Positions 22,836 through 30,020 of a DNA stretch of 41,031 nt are shown here, one piece after another. The stretch comes from Gemmatimonadota bacterium. Its GTDB lineage: Bacteria; Gemmatimonadota; Gemmatimonadetes; Longimicrobiales; RSA9. How positions within the stretch are numbered: the stretch's first letter is position 1; each line of letters starts with the position of its first letter. The position numbers were made by a program, and so were the translations under genes. The stretch lies in contig JBDLIA010000023.1 in NCBI GenBank assembly GCA_039715185.1, positions 1-41,031 on the forward strand, read 5' to 3'. The notes beneath the pieces were generated by a model. The model searched no databases. It saw only the letters and a list, made by a program, of their open reading frames with translations, and had not been told where the DNA came from.

Positions 22836-23549
22836 GTGTCACGAACCCGCACCTTCGCTCGGCTGCTGGTACGGGCGGCGCTGCGCCCGCGACTCGCGCT
22901 CCGGCTCGCCGGGGCGGCGTGGCGCTTTCGGCGACGCCGCTGGTACCTCAGGCCGCCTTTTCTTCCCCTGCCGCCGGCGAGCTATCTGGCGTGGAGACTG
23001 GAGACGGCCTACGGCTCGGACGACACTGACATCCCCCTCGGCCCCGTGGATAGCTACCTGGACTGGAGCGCGGCCCAGTCCCGGGCGGCGCGTTCGCGTG
23101 CGCGGGTGAATTCCGAGGCCGGGGTCATCAAGCCGCGCACGCTGCTGGTAATCGGGCTCCTTCTGGCCGCGGTGCTGGCCATTCCGCCGGTTCGGGAGGT
23201 CGCCGGACCGGTGCTGGCGCCGGGGAAGCGGCTGGTGGACAACACCATCGGTCGGCTCTGGAGGAACGCGCGCGACCAGGTGTTCCGGTGGTCGGTACGC
23301 AACGAGGCGCGCACCCTCGCGCGGGAGCTGCAGAGCAGAGAAATGTCGGGCCAACCGCTGCCGCGGCCGCAGGACTTCTCCTCCTACATGCAGCGGCGCA
23401 CGATTTCCGGCACGGGCGGCCTCGACAAGTGGGGCTCCCCGTACTACATGCTCCTCTATGGCGACTCGATCACGGTGGTGTCGCCGGGGCCCGATCAGCG
23501 CCCGGGCAGCGAGGACGACGTCAGGGAATCAGTCGGCAGGGACCGCTGA
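22836..23549 (+). CDS. Unknown two-part protein: basic N-terminus plus pseudopilin-like C-terminus
   Basis: A 237-residue frame from GTG 22836. The first 90 residues are Arg-rich ([20 protein letters not shown], then [20 protein letters not shown]). Next comes a membrane segment (about 103-123, [18 protein letters not shown]), a helical region and a C-terminal [20 protein letters not shown], then [11 protein letters not shown]. The last block resembles the Trp-Gly-Pro-Tyr and Ca-binding loop of GspG-type pseudopilins. The N-terminal part would serve well as a separate small protein, but no start codon is available at the junction, so I keep one gene. It is divergent from the E1 gene and overlaps its promoter side. 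Function unknown. Confidence 0.65.
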   Translation: MSRTRTFARLLVRAALRPRLALRLAGAAWRFRRRRWYLRPPFLPLPPASYLAWRLETAYGSDDTDIPLGPVDSYLDWSAAQSRAARSRARVNSEAGVIKPRTLLVIGLLLAAVLAIPPVREVAGPVLAPGKRLVDNTIGRLWRNARDQVFRWSVRNEARTLARELQSREMSGQPLPRPQDFSSYMQRRTISGTGGLDKWGSPYYMLLYGDSITVVSPGPDQRPGSEDDVRESVGRDR

Positions 23550-23573
23550 GGCAACCGCCCGCCGCCGCACGAT

Positions 23574-24179
23574 TCAGCCGAACCAAGCCCGTGAGAAGCC
23601 GTCACCGAGCAGCGCGGTCAGCGTCGCCAGGACGAGGTTGCCCGCGAGCAGGGACGGAACGATGAGTCGGTACCGGACCCCCGCCGCGGCGATGGCCATC
23701 ACCATCACGTCGTTCGGAAACGGCGTCAGCCCGGCGTATACGAAGATGGCCAGCCGCAGCGCCCAGCCGGGCCGGCGCTCGAGCCAGGCCGACATGCGCT
23801 CCAGTCGGCGTTCCAGCCGCCCCGAGGATACTCGGCGTCCCTCGAGACCGACGAGAAAGAAGAGAGAATCGCCGATGGTGAGGCCGGTGCCCGCGAACAG
23901 CCCCAGCACCACCGGGTTCAAACCGCCGGCCGCCAGGGTCGCGACCGTCGTGTACAACGCCACCGACGTGAGGGTCGACAGCCCTCCGGCGGCGGCCACC
24001 GTGAACACCAGGAGATAGCCGTTGCGGACGCCGATGCGCTCGACGAGTCCTTCCGCGCCCATGCGCCGCAGGAGCAGCGTCCAGGCGATCAGGAACGTCA
24101 ACAGCGCCGCGAGCGCGATGGCCGCGTGCAGGCGACGGCGCGACGGTGGCGGCGAGCCAGGGACGGCGTTGTCGGTCAT
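23574..24179 (-). CDS. VTT/DedA-like membrane protein
   Basis: A 201-residue protein with about five membrane segments. The Gly-rich core (VAAAGGLSTLTSVALYTTVA, then GLFAGTGLTIGDSLFFLVG) and the later AGLTPFPNDVMVMAIAAAG place it near the VTT (SNARE-associated/DedA-like) family, whose members are lipid scramblases or flippases in several lineages. The Pro-bearing TPFPND motif matches the family's second re-entrant loop. The start is ATG 24177-24179 with GAGGAAG just upstream; an upstream in-frame Met exists at 24203 but is unsupported. It is divergent from coaE (63-base gap) and converges on the pseudopilin-like gene. The substrate is not deducible. Confidence 0.8.
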   Translation of the reverse strand: MTDNAVPGSPPPSRRRLHAAIALAALLTFLIAWTLLLRRMGAEGLVERIGVRNGYLLVFTVAAAGGLSTLTSVALYTTVATLAAGGLNPVVLGLFAGTGLTIGDSLFFLVGLEGRRVSSGRLERRLERMSAWLERRPGWALRLAIFVYAGLTPFPNDVMVMAIAAAGVRYRLIVPSLLAGNLVLATLTALLGDGFSRAWFG

Positions 24180-24242
24180 GCTTCCTCGGCACCAGCGCGT
24201 CATCCCGGGGTTCCGGGTGGCGGCGTATTGTCACGGGCCGTC

Positions 24243-24932
24243 GTGAGCGGCGCAACGCACGCAGCGCGCGTCTACCGCGTGGGGCTGACCGGGAACATCG
24301 CCGCAGGCAAGTCGGAGGTGGCCGCGGTCTGGAAGCGGCTCGGCGCACCGATCATCGACGCCGACGTATTGGCGCGGCGCGCGGTGGAGCCGGGGTCGGC
24401 CGGCCTGGCCGCGGTGGTCGACGCGTTCGGCCCGGGCGTTCTGTCCGCGGACGGCTCGCTGGACCGGGCCGCGCTCGCCGACGTCGTCTTCTCGGACCCG
24501 GACCAGCGGCGCCGCCTGGAGGGGATCCTCCATCCGGAGGTCGCGCGCCTGCGCCCGCTCGCCGAACGCGAGGCGGTCACCGAGGCGCTCGAGTCCGGTT
24601 CGGAGGCGCGGCGAGAGGTGGAGGCTCCGGTGGTGGTCGTGCACGACATCCCGCTGCTCTTCGAGGTGGGGCTGCAGGGAGAGTTCGACGAGGTGGTGCA
24701 CGTGCACGCTCCGGTTCAGACGAGGCTCGCGCGCCTGGTGGCGCACCGGGGCATGGACCCCGACAACGCGGCAGCCCGGATAGACGCCCAGATGCCCTCC
24801 GAGGAGAAGATCGACCTGGCCGACCGCGTGATCGACAACGAGGCGGGGCTCGACGACCTGGCGGCGGAAGCCACCCGGGTGTGGCGCCTCATCGGCGAGG
24901 CGAGCCTGAAGGCGTCGCGCGATCGTGGCTGA
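24243..24932 (+). CDS. coaE: Dephospho-CoA kinase
   Basis: A 229-residue CoaE, which phosphorylates the 3'-hydroxyl of dephospho-CoA in the last step of coenzyme A synthesis. It shows the P-loop GLTGNIAAGKS (residues 14-24, Lys23), then IIDADVLARRAVEPGS, and a C-terminal half with HDIPLLFEVGL, the RLARLVAHRGMD segment and ADRVIDNEAG. An Arg/Glu/Ala-rich insertion of about 15 residues (ALESGSEARREVEAP) lies before HDIPLLFE and is somewhat longer than in E. coli (206 aa). The start is GTG 24243; the frame is open upstream without protein-like sequence. It overlaps the next gene by 8 bases. Confidence 0.95.
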   Translation: MSGATHAARVYRVGLTGNIAAGKSEVAAVWKRLGAPIIDADVLARRAVEPGSAGLAAVVDAFGPGVLSADGSLDRAALADVVFSDPDQRRRLEGILHPEVARLRPLAEREAVTEALESGSEARREVEAPVVVVHDIPLLFEVGLQGEFDEVVHVHAPVQTRLARLVAHRGMDPDNAAARIDAQMPSEEKIDLADRVIDNEAGLDDLAAEATRVWRLIGEASLKASRDRG

Positions 24933-25614
24933 GGGCCAGGACCGGTTGCGCGTCGACATGCACCTGCACACCGCCAGGTCCTTCGACTGCCTCAGCGACC
25001 CGGTGGCGGTCGTGGAGACCGCGCTGGCCAGGGGCCTGGACCGCATCTGCGTCACCGATCACAACCATTTGTCGACCGCGCTCGCGCTCCACGAGCGCTA
25101 CCCGGACCGGGTCATCGCCGGTGAGGAGGTGAAGACGGCCGAGGGAGTCGACGTGATCGGCCTGTTTCTGACCGAGCACATCCCCGCGGGCACCGGCGCG
25201 GAGGAGACGTGCCGCCGCATCCACGCGCAGGGCGGGATCGTATACGTCCCGCACCCGTTCGCACCCGGCAAGGGTGGCGACGGCCGCGTTCTCGAGGTCA
25301 TCGAGGAGCACGTGGACGCGCTGGAGGGATTCAACGCGCGGCTCCACGTGCAGGCGCTCAACGACCGCGCCGTGGCGTGGGCCGCCGGGCGTCGCGTGCC
25401 GCTGGGCGCCGGATCGGACGCGCACACGCTGCGCGAGGTGGGTCGGGCGTACGTCGAAGTGCCGCCGTTCGAGATGACAGCGGACTCGTTCCTGGAGGCG
25501 CTGCGGAGCGGCTCGGTGCGCGGTAGGTTCTCCTCGTGGGCGGTGCACGCGGCGTCCACCTGGGCCAAGGCGCGCAAGCGTCTTCCGGGTGCGCCGAACG
25601 GGGAGGTGCGATGA
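24925..25614 (+). CDS. PHP-domain phosphoesterase
   Basis: A 229-residue protein of the PHP family. Metal-binding motifs are DMHLHTARSFDCLSDP (motif I), TDHNHLS (motif II), a GEEVKT block, PHPFAPGKGG (motif III) and the late GAGSDAHTLREVG (motif IV). PHP proteins are di- or tri-metal phosphoesterases acting on nucleotides, histidinol phosphate or DNA polymerase products. The stand-alone type here resembles nucleoside 3',5'-bisphosphate phosphatases. The start is GTG 24925, overlapping the coaE stop. The stop overlaps a 22-codon micro-ORF (ATGA). Next to a DHH phosphoesterase it may share work on pAp or short oligonucleotides, which is inference. Confidence 0.93.
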   Translation: MAEGQDRLRVDMHLHTARSFDCLSDPVAVVETALARGLDRICVTDHNHLSTALALHERYPDRVIAGEEVKTAEGVDVIGLFLTEHIPAGTGAEETCRRIHAQGGIVYVPHPFAPGKGGDGRVLEVIEEHVDALEGFNARLHVQALNDRAVAWAAGRRVPLGAGSDAHTLREVGRAYVEVPPFEMTADSFLEALRSGSVRGRFSSWAVHAASTWAKARKRLPGAPNGEVR

Positions 25615-25679
25615 CGGGGTGGGGACGATCGACCACGGCGGTGGTAATGGCTTGCGCGGCATGGCGGGGGTCCGGATGA
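25611..25679 (+). CDS. 22-residue micro-ORF bridging two phosphoesterase genes
   Basis: An ATG at 25611-25613 overlaps the PHP stop as ATGA, and the frame ends at TGA 25677-25679, which overlaps the next gene's ATG (25676) also as ATGA. GGGGAGG lies immediately upstream (from about 25600, 4-5 base gap), a much stronger ribosome site than the one before the DHH gene. The peptide starts MTGWGRSTTAVVMAC and is moderately hydrophobic. It may be a coupling relay that carries ribosomes from one gene to the next, or a leader; chance tiling remains possible. Confidence 0.45.
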   Translation: MTGWGRSTTAVVMACAAWRGSG

Positions 25680-26740
25680 CGACCCGGGCGGCGGCGCCCG
25701 GAGCGGCGGCGCGCATCTCGGCCGAGCGCATACCCGGGCTGGACGCCGTGCTCGAGGCGGTCGCGGCGGCGGAACGGGTGGCGCTGACGACGCACGTCAA
25801 CGCCGACGGCGACGGGGCTGGCTCGGAGGCGGCCATGGCGGCCTGGCTCGCGCAGCGCGGCGTGCACGTCTCCATCGTCAACCCGACTCCGTTTCCCCAG
25901 GATTTCCGCTTCCTGCTGGAGGATCCGTCTACGGTGGCCGATGGAGGGACCGCCGAGGGAAGGACGGCGCTCGAGCGCGCCGACCTGGTCGTCGTCCTGG
26001 ACACCGGTGACGCCGAACGCCTCGGCCGCCTGGCCAAGCGCATCCCGGGCAAGACGCTCGCGCTCCTCGACCACCACCCGCCCGGCGAGAACCCTCTTCA
26101 GGCGGCCGGCGTGGTGGACCCGGGCGCGTCGGCGACCGGGGAGCTCGTGTTCGACCTCCTGGTTCGCGCCGAGGAGCTGGGCCAGCCGGTCGCCTGGTCG
26201 CGCGCGGTGGTCGAAGGCATCTACGCCGCGATTCTCACCGATACGGGCTCGTTCCGCTACTCCAACACGGAGCCGCGTACGCACGCCATCGCGGCGGTTT
26301 TGCTGGCGCGAGGTGTGGACCCGGAGCGGCTCTACCGCAAAATCTACGCGACCGCTTCGCTCGCCCGCCTGCACCTGTTGCGAGAAGCTCTGGCGCGGCT
26401 CGAGACCGATCCGGAGCTGCCGCTCACCTGGATCAGCGTCCCGTTCGAGGTGGTGCGGGAGGTCGGGGCGACGGCGGCCGATTTCGAGCCGATTACCGAC
26501 CACGCCCGCATGGTGCGGGGCACCGAAATCGCCATCCTGCTGCGCGGGGTCAAGGACGGCAGCACCAAGGTTTCGCTTCGCTCCAACGGGCGCGCCGACG
26601 TCAACGAGATCGCTCGCGCCCTCGGCGGCGGGGGCCACGTCAAGGCGGCCGGCGCGGTGATCGGGGCGCCGCTGGAGGAGGCCCGCGAGCGCGTTCTGGC
26701 CACCGCGCGGGCGGCGCTGAGGAAGCTGGCGGAGGATTGA
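25676..26740 (+). CDS. DHH/DHHA1 phosphoesterase, NrnA-like
   Basis: A 354-residue member of the DHH family with both domains. The DHH domain holds THVNADGDGAGSE, VVVLDTGDAERLG, LLDHHPPGE and a later GIYAAILTDTGSFRYSN. The DHHA1 domain carries VSLRSNGRADVNEIA and the Gly-rich GGGGHVKAAGA. This is the pattern of NrnA-type enzymes that degrade 2-5 nucleotide RNAs and also act on 3'-phosphoadenosine 5'-phosphate. ATG 25676 is preferred: it overlaps the micro-ORF stop. ATG 25661 and an earlier GTG are in frame and possible. It ends the coaE run and is followed by a strong hairpin. Confidence 0.92.
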   Translation: MTTRAAAPGAAARISAERIPGLDAVLEAVAAAERVALTTHVNADGDGAGSEAAMAAWLAQRGVHVSIVNPTPFPQDFRFLLEDPSTVADGGTAEGRTALERADLVVVLDTGDAERLGRLAKRIPGKTLALLDHHPPGENPLQAAGVVDPGASATGELVFDLLVRAEELGQPVAWSRAVVEGIYAAILTDTGSFRYSNTEPRTHAIAAVLLARGVDPERLYRKIYATASLARLHLLREALARLETDPELPLTWISVPFEVVREVGATAADFEPITDHARMVRGTEIAILLRGVKDGSTKVSLRSNGRADVNEIARALGGGGHVKAAGAVIGAPLEEARERVLATARAALRKLAED

Positions 26741-26751
26741 AGGCTCCGCGG

Positions 26752-26770
26752 AAGGGGGGGAGCCCCCCTT
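26752..26770 (+). terminator. Strong hairpin after the DHH gene
   Basis: AAGGGGGG (26752-26759) pairs with CCCCCCTT (26763-26770) across a GAG loop, and CCGC/GCGG outside can extend the stem past a GG bulge. No T-run follows, so it may be a stability or partial-termination element between the coaE run and the next operon. Confidence 0.55.
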
Positions 26771-26811
26771 GCGGCTTGAGCGCGACGACCCGTTTCGAGT
26801 AGGTTTCCAGC

Positions 26812-27930
26812 ATGCAGACCCGTTACGAGCCGCCTGCTTTCACGGCGGAACCGCTCCTGGACGCGCCCGACGCGCGCTTCGCCGAAGCTCCCGCCGACGG
26901 CGTGCTCCCCGAAGGCTATTTCTCGACCACCAACCTGCCCACCTACGTGCGCGTCGGCGGCGACTGGCGGCTGCCCGAGCGGCCGCGCATGGATTCGGCG
27001 ATCGTGCTGCTGCCCGACGGCACGCTGGAGGTTCGCGAAGGCAGGCTGGTGCGCGCCGGCCAGCCCGTCGCGCTGGGGCTCGCCGAGGACGGCAGCCAAG
27101 GCATACTGGTGCACCCCAACGGGTTCCGAGAGGAAGGGGAGGAGTCCGAGGAGTTTCAGTTCATGACTTCGGAGGTCAGCCGCGAGAAGCCCGTCGATTA
27201 CGAGGCCATGGCTCAGGCGCTCATTCGTGAACGCGCGCACGGCGGCCACGTCGTGTGGGTGCTGGGGCCCGCGGTGCTGCACTCGCGCGGCCGCGACGCC
27301 GTGAGTTGGTTCGTGCACAACGGCTTCGTCGACGCGCTGCTGGGGGGCAACGCCATAGCCGTTCACGACATCGAGCAGGCCATGATGGGGACGACGCTGG
27401 GCATGGACCACAAGGGCCGGCCGGTCAGGGGCGGGCACGCCTTCCACATGCGCGCCATCAACAAGGTCCGCGGCGCGGGATCTCTGGCGGCCGCGGTCGA
27501 GCAGGGTATCCTCACCGACGGCATCATGCACGCGTGCGTGACCCGCGACGTGCCGCTGGTGCTGTGCGGCTCCATTCGCGACGACGGTCCGATTCCCGAA
27601 GTGATCCAGGACGTCGCCGCCGGCCAGGAGGCGATGCGGGAGCAGGCCGTGCGCGCGACCATGGTGGTGATGATCGCGACCGCGCTGCACTCCATCGCGT
27701 TCGGCAACATGCTGCCGTCCTACTACCGCGACGAGGGCGGAGAGCTGCGCGGACTCACCACCATCGCGGTCGACTCGTCCGAATTCCTGGTGAGCAAGCT
27801 CAAGGACCGGGGCACTCTCCAGGCGTTCGGCGTGATCACGAACGCGCAGGATTTCCTGCACGTGCTGCGGGACCACGTGCAGCAAGCCGCGCCCGCGTCG
27901 GTCGAGCGGACCTCGGTGGGGGTCGCGTGA
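26812..27930 (+). CDS. TIGR00300/archaeal-type ornithine cyclodeaminase-like protein
   Basis: A 372-residue protein matching the family shared by the archaeal ornithine cyclodeaminase (TIGR00300) and the C-terminal domain of cyanobacterial ArgZ/AgrE. Key blocks are GNAIAVHDIEQAMMGTTLG, GGHAFHMRAIN, ILTDGIMHACV, LCGSIRDDGPIPEVI and ATALHSIAFGNMLPSYYR. The N-terminal 120 residues are a separate module (LOR/SDH-like) with DGTLEVREG. In this family the reaction is ornithine to proline plus ammonia using NAD. An arginase/agmatinase-type gene lies about 1.2 kb downstream, which fits arginine breakdown. The start is ATG 26812 after a 71-base gap with a hairpin. It ends in a GTGA overlap with the next gene. 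Confidence 0.88.
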   Translation: MQTRYEPPAFTAEPLLDAPDARFAEAPADGVLPEGYFSTTNLPTYVRVGGDWRLPERPRMDSAIVLLPDGTLEVREGRLVRAGQPVALGLAEDGSQGILVHPNGFREEGEESEEFQFMTSEVSREKPVDYEAMAQALIRERAHGGHVVWVLGPAVLHSRGRDAVSWFVHNGFVDALLGGNAIAVHDIEQAMMGTTLGMDHKGRPVRGGHAFHMRAINKVRGAGSLAAAVEQGILTDGIMHACVTRDVPLVLCGSIRDDGPIPEVIQDVAAGQEAMREQAVRATMVVMIATALHSIAFGNMLPSYYRDEGGELRGLTTIAVDSSEFLVSKLKDRGTLQAFGVITNAQDFLHVLRDHVQQAAPASVERTSVGVA

Positions 27931-28436
27931 GCCCCGGCGCCGAGCTGCGAGGCGGCCCGGTGGTAAGGGGCCTGGATCCCGAGGCCGAGGCGCGCGCGGA
28001 GGCCGGGGCGGCATACCGCGCAGTGCTGGATCCGCTGGAGGAGCTCCTGGGAGTGGACGCCGCGGACCGGATCTGGGCTTTTCCCCCGCGTGAAATCCGT
28101 GGCGTGCCCGCCGCGCTCCTGGTGGCGTCCGCCTTCGCGGAACAACCGGGTCGCAGGCGCCTCGTGACCGCGCGACTCGTGGTCGAGCAGCTTCCGGAGG
28201 GCGCGTCTCGGCGCCGAGAACCCTCCAGTCACGTGGAGGTTGTGGAGCAGGGCGAGGTGCCCCAGGACAGGGTGCCGGGGTTGCTCGAAGGCGTCGTGCG
28301 CAGGCTCGGGGAGGACCTGGTGGGCAGAGGACCGCGTGCCTTCGAGATCGGAGGTGCGGCGGACAAGTGGGCGGACATGAGAACGCTCCTCGCGGCGGAG
28401 CCTCTCGTTGCCGAGCCCACCCCGATCGAGCCATAG
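27927..28436 (+). CDS. Hypothetical protein coupled to the TIGR00300 gene
   Basis: A 169-residue protein starting GTG 27927 within the GTGA overlap of the preceding stop. It is rich in Ala, Arg, Glu and Val, with RIWAFPPREIRGVPAALLVAS, then a strand-like RRRLVTARLVVEQL, a Glu/Gly/Val middle part and a final AADKWADMRTLLAAE. No signal peptide, membrane segment or known motif is evident. The coupling suggests a product needed in step with the ornithine enzyme. I do not recognise a family, and the codon use is ordinary for the region. Confidence 0.75.
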   Translation: MSPGAELRGGPVVRGLDPEAEARAEAGAAYRAVLDPLEELLGVDAADRIWAFPPREIRGVPAALLVASAFAEQPGRRRLVTARLVVEQLPEGASRRREPSSHVEVVEQGEVPQDRVPGLLEGVVRRLGEDLVGRGPRAFEIGGAADKWADMRTLLAAEPLVAEPTPIEP

Positions 28437-28484
28437 GGACGCGCGCATGATGGCCGGGCGCGGGACCGACCTGAGGAGGGAACG

Positions 28485-28991
28485 GTGAAGCGAGCTCAAG
28501 CGGCGGCGCCGTCGGCGGCCTTCGTCAACCTCTTCAGGCGCTACCTGAGAGAGCAGGGCCTGCCCGTCACCCAGCAACGGGAGGCGGTCGCCGAGATCGT
28601 GTTTTCCTCCTCCGAACATCTGTCGGTCGAGGAGATCGAGGAGCGTCTCAGGAAAAGCGGTGAGCGCATCGGCAAGGCCACGATCTATCGGACTCTCGAG
28701 ACGATGGTGAAGAGCGGCCTCGTGGCGGAGCACGACTTCGGAGAGGGGTTCAAGCGCTACGAGCACCTGTTCGGCCAGGGTCCCGTGCGGGGCCACCTGG
28801 TATGCACGGAGTGCGGCACGGTGACCGAGGTGGAGGACCCCGAGCTGGAGCGACTCCAGGAGCGCGTGGCCGGCGCGCACGGATTTCGGCCCGTGAAGTA
28901 TCGGATCCAGACGTACGGACTGTGCGCCAAATGCCAGGCGCGCGGCGCCGAGATCAAATGGGAGGGTCTCACCTGCCCGATCGACCTCTGA
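28485..28991 (+). CDS. Fur-family transcriptional regulator with an altered metal-sensing site
   Basis: A 168-residue Fur homologue. The winged helix spans about 10-85, with recognition helix IGKATIYRTLETMVKSGLV. The dimerisation domain carries both structural zinc pairs: C107/C110 (CTEC) and C147/C150 (CAKC). The usual His cluster before the first Cys pair (HHHDH in E. coli Fur) reads QGPVRGH here, so only one His (H104) of that cluster remains; the Glu/His ligands elsewhere (H83, E93/H94) may substitute. The start is GTG 28485 with AGGAGG upstream. It lies between the ornithine-enzyme gene pair and the arginase-family gene, in the same direction, so local regulation is plausible but unproven. 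Confidence 0.9.
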   Translation: MKRAQAAAPSAAFVNLFRRYLREQGLPVTQQREAVAEIVFSSSEHLSVEEIEERLRKSGERIGKATIYRTLETMVKSGLVAEHDFGEGFKRYEHLFGQGPVRGHLVCTECGTVTEVEDPELERLQERVAGAHGFRPVKYRIQTYGLCAKCQARGAEIKWEGLTCPIDL

Positions 28992-29090
28992 ACGGCGGCA
29001 CTCGGCCGGCCACGTTCGTTGCCTAACCGGCGAGACGCCGCGGCGGCCGGCCGCGGCACCGGCTCAGCGGCGCCGGGGGAGGGCTCCACC

Positions 29091-30020
29091 GTGCCCGACC
29101 CGCCCGATTCGCTCCGCGCGCTCCCGTGGGAGCTCCCGCACACGTTCCTGGGCCTGGACGAGGACGCGTCTCGCTTCGCCGACGCCCGCGCGGTGATCCT
29201 GCCCGTGCCCTACGAGTCGACCACGAGCTACGGCGGCGGCGCGAAGGCCGGCCCGCGAGCCATCCTGGACGCGTCGCGCTACCTGGAGCTCTACGATCAG
29301 GAGTTGGACCGCGAACCGTGGACGCCCGGCATCGCCACGCTCCCTCCGCTGGAGCTCAGCCGCGCGGGACCGGAAGCGGCGTGCGCCGAGCTGGCCGCGG
29401 CCTATCGCGCTCTGCTCGAGGAGGCCGACGGCAAGTTCGTCGTCGCGCTCGGCGGCGAGCACTCCATAACCGCCGAGCCGGTGCTGGCCTGGGCAGACAG
29501 GCTCGAGGCGGACGGCCGGCGGCTGAGCGTGCTGCAGTTGGACGCGCACACGGACCTGCGCCCGGCCTACGAGGGGACCGCCTACTCGCACGCCAGCGTG
29601 ATGCACCGGGTGGCGGACAGGGTGGGCATCGTCGCGGTCGGCGTCCGGGCGCTGACGTCCGACGAGAAGCGCTTCGCGGACCAGCGCGACGGGGTGCGGA
29701 TCTTCTTCGCCGATGACATACACGCCGACGATGGGTGGGTCGAGGAAGCCGTGGACGCGCTGGGGCCCGACGTCTACATAACGCTGGACGTGGATGGGTT
29801 CGACCCAGCGCTGATGCCGTCCACGGGCACACCCGAGCCGGGTGGGTTGGGTTGGTATCCCGTGCTCGAGCTGTTGCGGCGGGTGTGCGAGACCCGTCGG
29901 GTGCACGCCGCCGACATCGTCGAGCTGGCCCCGGTTCAGGGCCTCCATGCGCCGGATGTCCTGGCCGCCAAGCTGCTCTACAAGCTGATCGCCTACCGGC
30001 TCTGGATGAGCTCGGACTGA
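29091..30020 (+). CDS. Arginase/agmatinase (ureohydrolase) family protein
   Basis: A 309-residue ureohydrolase that would hydrolyse a guanidino compound (arginine, agmatine or similar) to urea plus an amine. The Mn-ligand motifs are complete: GGEHSI, LQLDAHTDLR and ITLDVDGFDP, plus VPYESTTSYGGGAKAGP at the N-terminus and the SHASVMHRV segment. Sequence type is nearer to SpeB agmatinase than to classical arginase; the substrate cannot be fixed by eye. The start is GTG 29091, preceded by GGGGGAGGG with 7-base spacing; a TTG at 29019 is in frame but weak. Its 3' end overlaps the convergent phosphatase gene by 28 bases. Proximity to the TIGR00300 gene suggests arginine use. Confidence 0.93.
   Translation: MPDPPDSLRALPWELPHTFLGLDEDASRFADARAVILPVPYESTTSYGGGAKAGPRAILDASRYLELYDQELDREPWTPGIATLPPLELSRAGPEAACAELAAAYRALLEEADGKFVVALGGEHSITAEPVLAWADRLEADGRRLSVLQLDAHTDLRPAYEGTAYSHASVMHRVADRVGIVAVGVRALTSDEKRFADQRDGVRIFFADDIHADDGWVEEAVDALGPDVYITLDVDGFDPALMPSTGTPEPGGLGWYPVLELLRRVCETRRVHAADIVELAPVQGLHAPDVLAAKLLYKLIAYRLWMSSD

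Noticed and set aside
21076-23109. Plus-strand open frame (677 codons) opposite the fused E1 gene
   Set aside because: Shadow frame; the E1 motifs on the other strand are decisive.
26344-28434. Minus-strand open frame (696 codons) opposite the DHH, TIGR00300 and 169-aa genes
   Set aside because: Spans three recognisable genes on the other strand and shows low-complexity composition.
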